64,000 nucleotides of DNA, from contig NC_092568.1 of the NCBI RefSeq assembly GCF_037975245.1, positions 30,298,001 through 30,362,000 of the forward strand, given 5' to 3'. Origin of the DNA: Apostichopus japonicus. Taxonomy: Eukaryota; Echinodermata; Holothuroidea; Aspidochirotida; Stichopodidae. Numbering within the stretch: the stretch's first letter is position 1; every line of letters begins with the position of its first letter. Positions 51,419 to 63,826 of the stretch are shown piece after piece. Both the position numbers and the translations under genes were made by a program. Below the pieces are notes generated by a model. It was given only the letters and a program-made list of their open reading frames with translations, did no database searches and was not told where the DNA came from.

Positions 51419-53642
51419 GGCCATGGTACATACTCATGAACCTCATTTGCATAAACTATATTGGCCAACAACTCTCTGATCATACCGACAACGGTGATAA
51501 AAGAAAGTCAATAAAAATATTATTTTCAAGTACTTTTCTTCGTTGCAATTTGATTTTTTATTTTATTTAGGCCAACTACCCTGATGAAACTATACGATGT
51601 GATTCTAGACGCCGTCCTTAATCTAACAACAACAAAAAGAGATCAAATTAAAATTCCCATGTAAATGTAATAAAGACACATATTCTCTTATATATAAATC
51701 TTGTTTATGCCTCCTATAGATGTAAACGTAATAAACGTATATAATGTGTTATAAATCTTGTTTACAAAAAGGCTTGTTGATATTTGACTTTCAACTAATG
51801 GATTTTCCCTGATATTGTTTTATCGGTAACTCTAATACAACTGTTCACCAAATCGCCATTGGAGCCCCAGTAACAAACTGACCAACCTAATGTTGCATAT
51901 ACCAAACAAACTGAACATTGCCTCACCATATGTTAGTGTATTATTAGTGTGGCTTTGGGGTGTATATACCTGTAATAACTTTATGAAGTATTAATGTTCA
52001 GTCTGTGATAAGCGTAACGGACTCTATATTTTATTAGAAGGTCGGATAAAATTGCCAAGTTGAAATCATTATAGTTTTGGCTTACAGTTTCATAAACATT
52101 CTAGCAATGATTCGATGTGCACACCTCACCCATTATTGTATCTCTGCTGTTGATGGACTAAAGTGCATTATATCTCTATTCACAGACCACGTCACATATA
52201 TTATTTCTACACAACCCTTCGTTTCCCATTCCTTATTGGAGGTAAAGGCTATACATACCATTTCAATTATGGTACGTATAGGCTACGGTAAGTTTGCCAT
52301 CAATCAATCTGGGTGATTAGAAGATAGTGAACTTTTCAGCACCTCTTTCTGTAGTGATTTAATTTATTTCGCTTTGTGAATATTAAAGTGGTATACAGCG
52401 TAAACCATGGGCCCCCCGTTCAACATGCCTCCGTGTCAAATCAAGCACATCCACCTACGAACCACTTTCTCTGCTGGCACTTACAAACAAGTATCCCCCC
52501 CTCCGCCCTCAAGACATTTCCTATCGAGCGTATCTATCCGAGGTTCTACAACCTCTTGGCTATTCGGTGTACTAGCCGCTCTTTGATTTAAACAATTATC
52601 GAAGAGAACTGACGACAAGCTCTTTTCTTCACGGGAAGAGGCCCGTTGGCAGTTTTGAATAGGAAATGGGAAGTAAGAACAATTAGGGCAAGTTGGAGAT
52701 CCATGTCAGGAGAAACCAAGTGAGGATACAATGTTAGTAGTTGAACAGGTATAGACGGATCGGTAGAAATCGATACAAGAAGGCCACCAGAGGGACCAAA
52801 TGGGGCATTATCCATGTCACCGCACGTAGCCGTTTCGAATCTCATCTTCACCGTACTGTCTATATATGCGAAGAAAGAATTAACCTTCTTCGTCGCTTAT
52901 CAGGAGTGTGTCGACAAATTTAAAGCATGTATATATATAGGAAGCATAATTTCCAGATAGAAATTACAAACAAATTATAACTTATAACTCGGCCGATTAT
53001 AGGTGGTCAACTTCGTTCTTGTGTTTCTTTTTTCTTCTGATGGTGGATAGGGGAGGGAGGGAAGTCAAACGATAGGATTATTATCTGATGGGGTAGAACG
53101 TGAAGGAAGAAAGATTTTTGCAAACGTCTCAGAGTCACAATGACATTGAAGTGATGTATAGCCGCCCTCATATCACAAATCTGCCGGATCCTTGTGATCC
53201 TTATTAATAATAGTGATTCCTTCATGCAAAGAACATGGTTCAATAGAATCTAAATCAAACTCAACTTTAAGATCGTTTTATTAGGAGAATATTTCTTTGA
53301 GTCTTTGATTACTCGATAGCCATTGGCGGTCTTACTTTGATCAACCGCAGGTCTTATTTTGAATATAATAGGCCTGTTGAAATATATCGAAAATGGCGAA
53401 ATATCAGAAGACTATAAGATATTGTCTCCCAAGAAATATACCACAATGCAACCCACCCGATTCCGAATCTCAGTCGAACTGTGATTTTAATCTGTTATGA
53501 TGCCACAATAATAATCCTCGGGGAATATATTTCATACCTCAGTGTTCAATTTTTTCGCATAATATTGAAAAAAGGAAGTCATGCACATTGGCCTAAACTT
53601 TCAAAGCAGGCTACATTTCAGACCGTTGGCCATTGCTCAATG

Positions 53643-53693
53643 TTATATTCATAAATGTTTTATATTCATAAATGTTTTTTATTCATAAATGTT
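53643..53693. repeat. TATTCATAAATGTT tandem repeat
   Basis: Three consecutive copies with period 18-19. Confidence 0.85.
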
Positions 53694-54704
53694 ATGTTTG
53701 AATCGATTGACGGTTTTTGAGTAGCCAGAACCTCGTCCAAGGAGACTTGTAAAACCTGTAATAACCAGTTGAAATGTAATAACGGAACGAATAAGGAACC
53801 ACTGCATATGTATTTAATAAAACTCCCTGGTATAAAATTAAAAAAAAATCTACCAACAATTTGTATTTATAATGATTATAGTCGTACGAAACCAGTTTAG
53901 CTTAGATAACCCTTTTTTATTATTAATTATCGTAGCTTTTGTAAAGCTTAATATGCCTGTCAGCTTTGCCCACATTAACAAGGAATTCTCCGTCGCCACA
54001 TATTATTTACTTCAAAGACACTAGTTGGAATAATATATTGGTGGGTTCATCTTTTCACAACTTCCCGGCTTTCGTCTCGTAAAATAACTTATTCAACACT
54101 TTATAAAGATGTAAACAGATGATGTACAACACAAAATGAAGTTCATCCGTTCACTCTCCCAGTCATCAATGAATATATCCCGTTCATTGCTCCAGTCATC
54201 CATCTATACATCCAGTCACTGGTAGAAATTTAGATACAGTTGGTTTCATTATCACCTTCGGCAGCTAGTTGGTGTCGTATAACTATTTTCACACTGCATA
54301 TAAAATAATTTCACACACTTCATCCCCAGCCAGTTAGTGGGACATCATTTTAGAACGCTACTACCACTGTATTCTGTCCTCCCAAATAATGCTTTAAAGC
54401 ACTCGTACTGACAGTACAAACAGTTTCTAGCTTTTTAAATCTGATAGCAAACGGCATGACTTTCATACTGCACATACTGCCAGTACGAGTGCTTCGAAGC
54501 GGGACATAAAAGTACAGTATAACCAAAAACTGCCCCATCTTGGTGTTATCCCTTACATATAGATGCACCCAACGTCTTGTTTCTTCTTCCCGGAGTAGAG
54601 CATGACGTCATCACTGCGTGTCATCTCCAAGGTTCATCATGTGTTGTTTGTGACGTATCTATCATCATGTCTGTATGTCTGTCTCTCTCTCTCTTCTTTG
54701 GTCG

Positions 54705-54842
54705 CTACGATCCTTCCTCTATAACTTGACACATTAAGTCAAATACTAATTTAGTGAATATTGAATAAATTTCTTCTATTTTCTCGGTGTATCTGTCACC
54801 TAAACAGTTTTTGAGTGATATTGTGAATGGTTCCTCAATTTT
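54705..54842 (-). CDS. Globin, C-terminal exon (G and H helices)
   Basis: The final coding exon of the same globin: 45 residues then TAG at 54707-54705. It opens in phase 0 after CTTTTTCTTTCACAG. KIEEPFTISL and CLGDRYTEKIEEIYSIFTKL are typical G-helix and H-helix sequences (compare the G-D-x-[FY]-T turn of cytoglobin and neuroglobin). It ends VIEEGS with no C-terminal extension. The acceptor's pyrimidine tract is extended by a CT-repeat stretch (54853-54887 read on the minus strand), which may vary in length between individuals. With the 75 codons of the preceding exon the visible part is 120 residues, so a first exon of roughly 30-40 codons is missing. Confidence 0.9.
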   Translation of the reverse strand, partial: KIEEPFTISLKNCLGDRYTEKIEEIYSIFTKLVFDLMCQVIEEGS

Positions 54843-57800
54843 CTGTGAAAGAAAAAGGAGAGAGAGAGAGAGTGAGAGAGAGAGAATCAAGAAAAAAATT
54901 ATGAGATGAATAATAACCATTGAGTGATTAAGCGTTAGAGTAAGTATGTTCAGATGACGTGTTTTACAATAATATTGAACATTGTACACGGTTCTGTGAC
55001 ATTCTTTAAATTTGGTTTCAGAAGAGATAAAAAAATAACGAACGTGACAATAAAGGAGAAAGACAAAGGACAGGAGAGAAAATTTCACCTTTACCATAAA
55101 CGCATGCACACACAAATACAAGACAACCGATAGGGTAAAAGGACAAAAGACGAACAATTAGAACGAAAACGAAAGACAATGTGAGATAATTAATTAAAAA
55201 CCTTAAAAAATCAGTGAACGATTGAAACAAGTTCAGTTGGTACAATGTCTTACCTTACTTTGTTCTTAATTTGTTAAAATAATGGGCGACACCAAAAAAT
55301 TTAAAAGTGCGTCGTAAATGGTTCTCTTTGGATATCTGAAGTATACATATAACAGAAGCTCAAAATGACATTGCTTACGTAAGGTTTTACAAATGATATA
55401 GGAAAATGGTATTAGAATGTGAGAATTCAACCGAAATACTGCTGAAATTCTACTTAAGTTCAATAATGATATAAACATATAGTTTATTTATAATATTAAC
55501 CGTATAAAGCCAGTAACTTTAACAACCTTCAGATTGCTTTAATTATTCTTCTTCGGTAAAAAAGTTCGTCTTGTATCGAGACAGAAAACATTGAAAGTGC
55601 AAAAATCAAGGTTCTGTTAATTCTTCAAACGTTATATCTGAGTCCTTCAGTTATACTTACGCCACTTAGACGATGTATAGTTTACAATTCGTGCTAGCTT
55701 CATTCTATAAAATCTTTATCGTGCGTGCTTCTTCTTTAAAACAAATAACGTCATAATTACGTCTACAATTTAATTCGCGGACGATTAATTAATCAACCAG
55801 GGCAATCTAAGCAGCTGATATTTGACAAAGATCTCTCAGTCGTATAATAACGTTGAAATCCTTGTTTTTCTAATGATTGAGCACAGCCATGCAATCGCTC
55901 TTCTAAAGCACCAGATCAAGGTTAACTCAAAGAGATCTAGGTCGCCGAGATTTATCCTCTAAAAGTTATCAAAGTCAAAGTCCAAAAACAAAAGAAGGGG
56001 AAAAATGCCACGTGACTTCGCTGTTAGACCAGGGTTGTCCAACCTTTTGCAGAGGAGGGCCACATGGAATGATTATGATGAAGGAGAGGGCCGCATGAAC
56101 CCTACGCTCGATTTTTTTGCCCGAAGCCCAAGGCAACAAAATGTGAGCACTGCGCGCGGAGCGCACTGATTTATTTTCCTTCCTGATAAAACAGATGAAT
56201 AAAGTACAACCGCCCCCCCCCCCCCTCCGCTGAGAGTGTCACACAAATTAACTGACCTGTATGCAGTTCAGTTTTGGACCCAGAAGGTTCGAATGATTGA
56301 TAATATATCTTCAAATTGTTATCAATAAATCTGCTTACTAAAATTTCGCACCGTAGAGCATCTCTGGCGGGCCGGACGCAACCCTGCGCCGGGCCGGACT
56401 GCGGCCCACGGGCCGTAGGTTGGACAACCCTGTGTTAGACGTATTCTCGAAGTATCAGGTTCGCATGATTTGATAACGACAATGGACACAATCTCTCCAA
56501 ATAACGGATTGTATCCCACTTGAAAACTATAGAAACTGTACGGTGCATGTCGAATAGGAATACGGTAGGCCTATATATTTCAGGAAGGTGAAAAATATTG
56601 CAACATAGACCGACTGGACCTTTTCCCAAGGTGAGGGCAATGGGGACGGTGGGGGACGGGGGGGGTCAGCCTGATGCATGCCATCCTCTTCACCTTTTGA
56701 GATCCAATTTTGACCTGCTCCTAAACTGTGTGAGGTTTCATAACTCAGTAAATCTAATGAAACTTATAAGGGGATTCCAACCCCTAGACGTTTTGCAATT
56801 ATATAACCATATACTGTCAATTTTTGATGGGTCAGGAAAACTTTGAAATATGAAAATGAATATATTTTCTAATTATTTTCACAAGAAATGACCTCTGATT
56901 TAATTTGAGAGAAAAAAAAAATTGTGAAATATTAGGAAGAAACAATATAAAGAAGTCTAGGGACTAAAGATAATGGTTGACTTCACGCGTGCTGCATCAT
57001 GGGTCATTATCTCATTAAACGCATGACAAATTCTTTGCGATTCATAAAACAAGAAGAACGAAAAAACCCTTCCACAGTCAGTGACGTTGGGGAAGGTGGG
57101 GGGAAGGGGGGGAAGGGGGGGAAGGGGGGGAAGGGGGGGATCTTCCATCAAATCCCATGAAGTGGGCCGGATCCTCCCCAGGGAAGAAATGGTACATTCT
57201 GGGGTACATTTATAGAAACTAACATTTAGGTCTTTAATTAGGTGTAGACAAAAGAAGGGACTGAATGTACAACATCCTACGACTGAATTCCCCCTTCCCC
57301 CTCTCCCCACCCCGACTAACGATGGAGTGGGTTGCCATGCCCCGGTCGTCTGCCCCATTCATGCACACACCACTGATGTGTCATATCAGATATGAACGTT
57401 ATAACATTGTACGGTATATCTACTGATTAATATATAGGCGTATGCAGTATACTCATAGAAATATGCAACCTCATGATGAGTGTAAATATATGAGATATGT
57501 TGTCTCTATATTGTATTAATGTTGCCATAGTAACTACCTTTGATAGATCTATTCAATACATATTATGATGGAAGGATGACAATACTTGGAAGTAATCATC
57601 GCATAATGATTTTATTGTGGCATATTTAAAATCAATATGGTTCAATGAAACGAACTTGTTTTGCTTCGAGGCAGTAAAGCGAGTTCTATTCATAATATAC
57701 GGATAGATTGTTCATGTGTGGATGAATGAAAATCAGTAAGCAATGCATGTACGTTGTGATGGTACGTATAGGCTAAAGTTTATACGGTATAGGCTTATCT

Positions 57801-58474
57801 TATTGGTTTCAATCAGTTCATATTGCCACTTTATAGAGCGACACACTTGTTACATTTGCTTAACCGTTTGGAGAAAGGAAGATGCACATTTTCTGGCTTA
57901 AGCGTTTTTCAAAATTAAACAACGGGTGGGGATTGTGGGGGGGGGGGCTGGGGGTTGGGGTGGGGGAGGGTTAACACACCGCCGAAAGGCAGTGAATTAA
58001 CTTAGGGCGAGTAAAACCCGTTACCCGTTACGATAACCTATTTGAGGGACACTGGGGAACTTAAGCCTCAATGTATACAGGTTTCGGCAATGATGTTATA
58101 ATTGGATAATTGCATGAGGAAGATTTATGGGTTTTACTTAGGCCTATTTGTTACTATACACCGACGTTCACGAATAACCTGACTCGACATTGTGTCCATA
58201 TTTCATCCTGAAATCTCACTCGCACATGTTTCATCTGAACCCGGTATGAACTTTTGGGAACGTCATGAATATCTACAGTCAAAAGATGGCGCCAGCCATT
58301 CTATTGCTTACAATTGACAGGAAGCAGTGTCTTCCCTCTGGCAAACAAGTGTCATAGATCCATGGAATTTGATTTGTTCATTAACCAAAGGTATATATAA
58401 ACTGTTACAGATTTACCGCTGAGAACTTGATTAAGTATATATATTAGTAGTATATAGTTGAGTATAATCCTTAC
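54843..58474 (-). other. Second intron of the globin gene (3.6 kb)
   Basis: Spans from the GTAAGG donor at the G7.0 position to the CACAG acceptor of the last exon. It contains a complete hAT miniature element at 56030-56432, G-rich repeats near 57093-57139 and a G-rich stretch near 57930-57970. No exon was seen inside. Confidence 0.8.
56030..56432. mobile_element. hAT-type miniature element in the globin intron
   Basis: A 403-bp element with 16-bp perfect terminal inverted repeats CAGGGTTGTCCAACCT. It is flanked by a perfect 8-bp target duplication TGTTAGAC (56022-56029 and 56433-56440). It includes a 14-base C run near 56212-56225. The perfect duplication suggests a fairly recent insertion. 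It carries no coding sequence. Confidence 0.94.
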
Positions 58475-58700
58475 CCGAAACACCTCGGCGGATATCCCCA
58501 TCTGTCGGTGTCTCTCGGCTGTCTTCTGGAGTAGATTGATTACAGAATCCATATCGTCTAATTTCTCTACGACCTCATCAAAGATGTTTATCATTAACGT
58601 AGACTGTGTCTCGAAACTGAACAATCCTCTTAATTCTTCTTCATTTTTACCTTTGAATTCTGGGAAGTAATCTTGAACCGAGGGTTCCATACGAAACAGT
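58475..58700 (-). CDS. Globin, central (heme-binding) exon
   Basis: A 226-bp exon encoding the C to early G helices of a heme globin, close in pattern to neuroglobin/cytoglobin. It starts after a strong acceptor (TTTCTCTCTTTCAG) in phase 2, the B12.2 intron position, and ends in phase 0 at CGG then GTAAGG, the G7.0 position; both are the ancient globin intron sites. In the 75 full codons, Pro6 is C2, Phe12 is CD1 and Phe15 is CD4. LLQKTAERHRQMGI carries the proximal His F8 at exon residue 64. The residue 32 positions earlier, where E7 sits in neuroglobin and cytoglobin, is Gln32 instead of His. AEVFR before the intron matches the ENFR of vertebrate beta globin. Likely roles are oxygen binding or redox chemistry in the cytosol; the sequence does not say which. 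Confidence 0.9.
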
Positions 58701-58782
58701 CTGAAAGAGAGAAATATATATTTATATATATATATTTGAAATTGTAATGATTTGGAAAAAGTATAACACAGTGAAAAAACTT

Positions 58783-58825
58783 CCAGCATCCACCGGGATT
58801 GAAACCCCGGGCCTCCAGCTAGTGT
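58783..58825 (-). repeat. tRNA-like T-arm, possible SINE remnant
   Basis: The minus strand reads GGCCCGGGGTTTCAATCCCGG, with a 5-bp stem CCGGG/CCCGG around an 8-base loop. The GGTTTCAATCC box differs from a polymerase III B box at two positions. No A box or complete cloverleaf was found, so this is weak. Confidence 0.3.
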
Positions 58826-61167
58826 CCTCGTTGCTGATATATGATATTTGGCACACTTTTGCTGTTTTGCGTATTACAGCTGGGACATTATTTTGTACGT
58901 ATATGATTGAGGGTCTATACGCCCTTGTATTTCCTGTTCGCTGTCAAAGAGACTCGGTTTCAGCCACACGTACATGTAAGGCAAAACATTCATAGCTTCG
59001 TATACCGCCTCAAATTTGCATTAAATACGAATTAAGTGGGTGATGAGTTTTCGAATATTACCTAATTTGAATATTCAAATTGCTTCTATATGTATAGTTG
59101 CAAGAATCATTTAACCCCGAGCATGATAAAATGAAATAAACAATAACCTCTCAGAAATGTTGCATTCGTTATTTACATAAAAAGCTGCCATAGGCCTTTA
59201 GACTCTGGATTATTTATACCTTATTGAGACAGAATGATTGAGTAACCGACATTGCCATTAATCTAAGAAAAGGATATTCCTTTGTCGATTAGACTGAAAT
59301 CACCTTGATGTGTTTGTTACTTTACTGTCTCCAAAAAATACATTTCTGCGATTGATTTCGGTATCGATTGACATATCAGCTATTTTGGCACCTCTTTGTA
59401 TACATTAGTACATGACACCATTTTGTACCTCCATAGAGAGGGGTCGACCGGTCCCTGTATATACCGTTAGCAGTCCTTTAGACGCGTTTATAGCCACACG
59501 TGCCAAAAAAAAAAAAACCTACAACACTGTTTGTGAAATCATATGTAAATCTCCGATTCGGTTAGACGTACTCTACAACGGTACACTCCATCATGTTATT
59601 TTTGATCCATGACAATGTGTTTCGTACACAATACCGTTTTGCACGAAGGTGCACGTTTGGAAAGTCAAAATTTCCCATCGTCCCACGGTTCCTTTATTCC
59701 ATCACATCCCACCTCCCCAGGATGGATATCAGTTACAACTGAACTTGTTGTTCACGTCACCGCCATCCTTATTCAGTGTCCAATTAATTCATTTAAGTCA
59801 GACAAACAAGAAGAGACTAAGAAGAATATACTAGCCTACATGTTCAGCAGAAATCGTCTCTGAGAAGTAGACACATAATCCTCTCATCCTGTTGCTAGGA
59901 TTTGCATAACCCCCCTTTTAAAGCAGTGGTTTGCGCTATAAGACAGCATACAATCTTCATCAACTTTCACCAGACTTATTTAGCGCGCTATATACGTTGC
60001 TGAAATGAGAATGCAATTTGCCCAAAATGATACTGTCCATTATTTGTTTAGCTAGTTGACCCTATACGGTATACATACTAAAGCATACGTCTATTCGTGC
60101 TGAAACATTGTTCACATTTATCATTCGTCATAAATATGTGAAAAGCAAATTGACGTTCTCTTCAACATTTTCAACCGTCAGACAAACTGAAACTTGACCA
60201 TTTCAAGGTAATATGAACTGAACCTCTGTGGAATTATATAGTTAGCTTGCAACGGTTAAGTTTCACGGAATATTCATTTCCTCCGAACAACGAAATTGCT
60301 CTCAAAGTTCAATCCTATGTGATGGAATGAGGTGAGGAACAGGGGAGCTAACAATTTGTACTGGTGGAGGAAGGAGGAGGGGGATGGGATACGATGTTTA
60401 GTGGTCCATGTGAGAGGTCATAGGGGAGAGGGTTCACCCGGGATATTTTTTTTCTGGGGGGGGGGGTAGAGATGGGGGAGAGCAAGCGTATACAAGTACA
60501 TTTAACAGTTGAAAAGAAGAAAATAATATAACACAAACAAAGATAATAAAAAACACGAAAAAACAACACAAAAACGAAGGGAGTTTCATGATAATTGGCA
60601 TGCTAAGGTAAAGTATACCTCTGGGTAACTGGGACGTTCTATGTAAATGTCACGTGTGATAAAGACAACTGAAGACAAAATTTCTGATGAATTGATAAAA
60701 AAAATCACTATCCAGATAAGGTCAATGTGGCGGTAGTATATTTAAACATATAGACAATAACAGGACCTTTGTCACTATTGTATTATTAAAATATAAAAAA
60801 CGCTTCTTTTTGGTTTTGTTTGGGCACTGAATCAGTGCCTAAATTTTAAATTAATTAATTCAAACTCATCCATTCTCAATAATAAAGTATCTTTTGTTAC
60901 TTTCTGTCACTTTGTTCTCGTACTCTCAGCGCATCGAGGCTTGAAATATGCGTTTGTTGCGCTAAAATAAGAATTGTGTATTTTATTTTTTTAAATTAAT
61001 TTTGAAAAATGATTTTTAGCCATCTCAGTCTGACCGTCGTATATACTTGTAAAACAGACTATGCAGAAAATTCGTGTTGCCATGGAAACTTACATGTAAC
61101 ACAATATATATTTGTTGTTTGTGATGGTGTTTTCAATTCTTCATATTTTTAAGAGGAGGACTAACAG

Positions 61168-61631
61168 TATGATTATTTTGTTATCTTTACTATACGTATG
61201 ATTATTTTGTTATCTTTACTATACGTTTGATTATTTTGTTATCTTTACTATACGTATGATTATTTTGTTATCTTTACTATACGTATGATTATTTTGTTAT
61301 CTTTATTATACGTATGATTATTTTGTTATCTTTACTATACGTATGATTATTTTGTTATCTTTACTATACGTATGATTATTTTGTTATCTTTACTATACGT
61401 ATGATTATTTTGTTATCTTTACTATACGTATGATTATTTTGTTATCTTTATTATACGTATGATTATTTTGTTATCTTTACTATACGTATGATTATTTTGT
61501 TATCTTTACTATACGTATGATTATTTTGTTATCTTTACTATACGTATGATTATTTTGTTATCTTTACTATACGTATGATTATTTTGTTATCTTTACTATA
61601 CGTATGATTATTTTGTTATCTTTACTATACG
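61168..61631. repeat. 29-bp minisatellite, exactly 16 units
   Basis: Period 29 (unit begins TATGATTATTTTG and ends CTTTACTATACG). Total 464 bp, which is 16 whole units. Only three variants: TTTG at the start of unit 3, and TTTATTATACG in place of TTTACTATACG in units 5 and 10. Confidence 0.95.
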
Positions 61632-62138
61632 TACAGTATATATATACCTTTAACGACCACACACTGTCAGTTCTATCCGGGCCATCGTTAACATACTTCA
61701 CGGTGCAGACGAGCGAACATACATACAGCCGAACGCATATAGTAACGATTTCAAAGGAGTGAAACAATTCTCAAGAGAAATCCAGATAATTTAATAATTC
61801 GACCGAAAAATATCAAAACCCTCGAAACAAATCGATAGTGAAGAACATTTTATTAGATCGTATTAGATGAGAACGTGCGACGTAGTAACTCCTTAGGGGA
61901 CTCCCATCGGTTAAAAGGTATCTTTGAAACAAAACTGGAAACGAACCGCACATTTGAGATATGATCTTGTTATTGAAAATGAAATATCGGTAATTCCCGA
62001 ATCAGGAAGTCAAAGACGGTACAGTAGGTAAAACAAAGATATGAAGCTAAATGTATCAAGTAAGTCTCAATTCAGGAATTTTACACCACCCCCCCCCCCT
62101 TTTTGGTACCCACAGTTTAAAGCAGGTCTACGGTAGCT

Positions 62139-62344
<206 letters not shown>

Positions 62345-63350
62345 CCACTGCACCGGGTAATATTAGATCAGATATTGGAAATCGCGACTGCAGTTAGACT
62401 ACAGCTAAGATCAAAGGTCACGGTTTGTCACCACTTGACGTATAGTTTCCTAGCACCGGCACGTTACATGGCATGATACATTACGGCATGTTAGATTGTG
62501 TTGCTTTGTGAAACCTCAATATTAGATTTTATAATGAACTACAAAATCTAGCCTGTTCTTACAGTTTTCCAATTTTTTTTTTTAGTACTGGCCTCTCACA
62601 TATACGTATATAATGGTTTAGTAGAAATCATTACTGTATAATACAAACACACCCAAAAACATGTATGGCATTCTATCGTATAACAAATAATGGTGCACAT
62701 GCCAATAAGAAATTTATTTTGCCTCGAACAGGAACCCCATTGTTCGTCAAAGTATTTAGGAGACGCCATGTGTCTATGTTCCGTGATTCAATAGCCTAAT
62801 GTGTTAATATATATCTCTATCTTCACACTATAATAGATTATACGTTTTCATTTAAGACTCCTTTTTCTCTCGTAAATTGATTTGAACAAGAAAGCGAAAA
62901 ATCACCACACTTTCCCTCGATTTACGATTACATATTATTCAAAAACTGTTCTCGCTCAAAGTCTCGCTGATTTAATAATCAACTTGAAAGTGACTAAACG
63001 AGCGGGAATAACGCACGTTCAGGAAAAAAAAAGTCAGAAGCGGTAAAATGCTCAATCCATTTTCAGCTCTGAACTCCGCGGGTGAATGCTTCAATAACAG
63101 TGATTCGTGTTGCAACCCAGCAACGATCAAATTCTGGCTGTCGTTCCGTCATCTCATGGGGTTCTCTTTCCCCCCAATAAATTTACTGAGTAATGTTTTT
63201 CATCGTCATTTTGATTGAAGGAATGACATTGTCGATTCCTTTTCATACCGGTACTCTGTCGCCCTCTCTCCCCTACTCCCCATCCGACTGCATTGTCTTC
63301 ATTTCGTCAAAAGAACATATACTTCAAATACACACACATTAGCACCCACC

Positions 63351-63374
63351 CACACACACATATATACATATATA

Positions 63375-63414
<40 letters not shown>
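63351..63414. repeat. CA/TA microsatellite
   Basis: (CA)n passing into (TA)n with one TTTA interruption. Confidence 0.9.
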
Positions 63415-63417
<3 letters not shown>

Positions 63418-63802
63418 ACTAATGAATGATTTCTATTCTAACATCATCATTTTTCAAATATCTAAGATCGTACAAAATCAAAAACCTAATATCTCGTGCC
63501 CCATACCCTTTGACATATACTATGTAACCAATACACAGGGAAACGTGGCATTGGGTTTGTTCCATAGCAATACATAGGCTATAGCAAATAGAACATCGTG
63601 AAAATGTCATGCCCCTCAGATGACCTTAGTGCCCTTTCTATGTACCCCCTCTGCATTGGTTAAAAAGTCCAGATTATATCTTCTGGCTTCAACTAAATCC
63701 GTACACAGTTGAGGTCTATAAGGGTTTAACGCTAATGTTTGTACAGTGTAGTATAAGGTCGTGTTTGTTTTTTGCAGCCCCGAATCAGTAAACAGTGCGG
63801 GT

Positions 63803-63826
63803 GTGTGGGTGTGTGTGTGTGTGTGC
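63803..63826. repeat. GT microsatellite
   Basis: GTGTGTGG followed by a (GT)n run. Confidence 0.85.

Larger units (their letters stand above)
46811..54704. other. Region downstream of the globin gene, no gene recognised
   Basis: AT-rich, with a C-rich stretch at about 47940-47965, a purine minisatellite (50311), a diverged duplication (51133) and TGACGTCA sites at 47225, 50233 and 54603. A GC-richer block at about 52400-52920 has staggered open frames on both strands that look like decayed coding DNA, but I could not name it. The globin 3' UTR and poly(A) signal should lie in the last few hundred bases; no site is convincing. Confidence 0.5.

Noticed and set aside
59054-59120. Possible phase-2 donor near 59060 as the first globin exon
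   Set aside because: The frame is open but lacks the A-helix Trp and any globin-like spacing.
61579-61767. Possible first globin exon at the VWSLK donor near 61650
   Set aside because: The donor is in the wrong phase for the B12.2 junction (phase 2 puts a stop in frame) and the B-helix pattern is absent.
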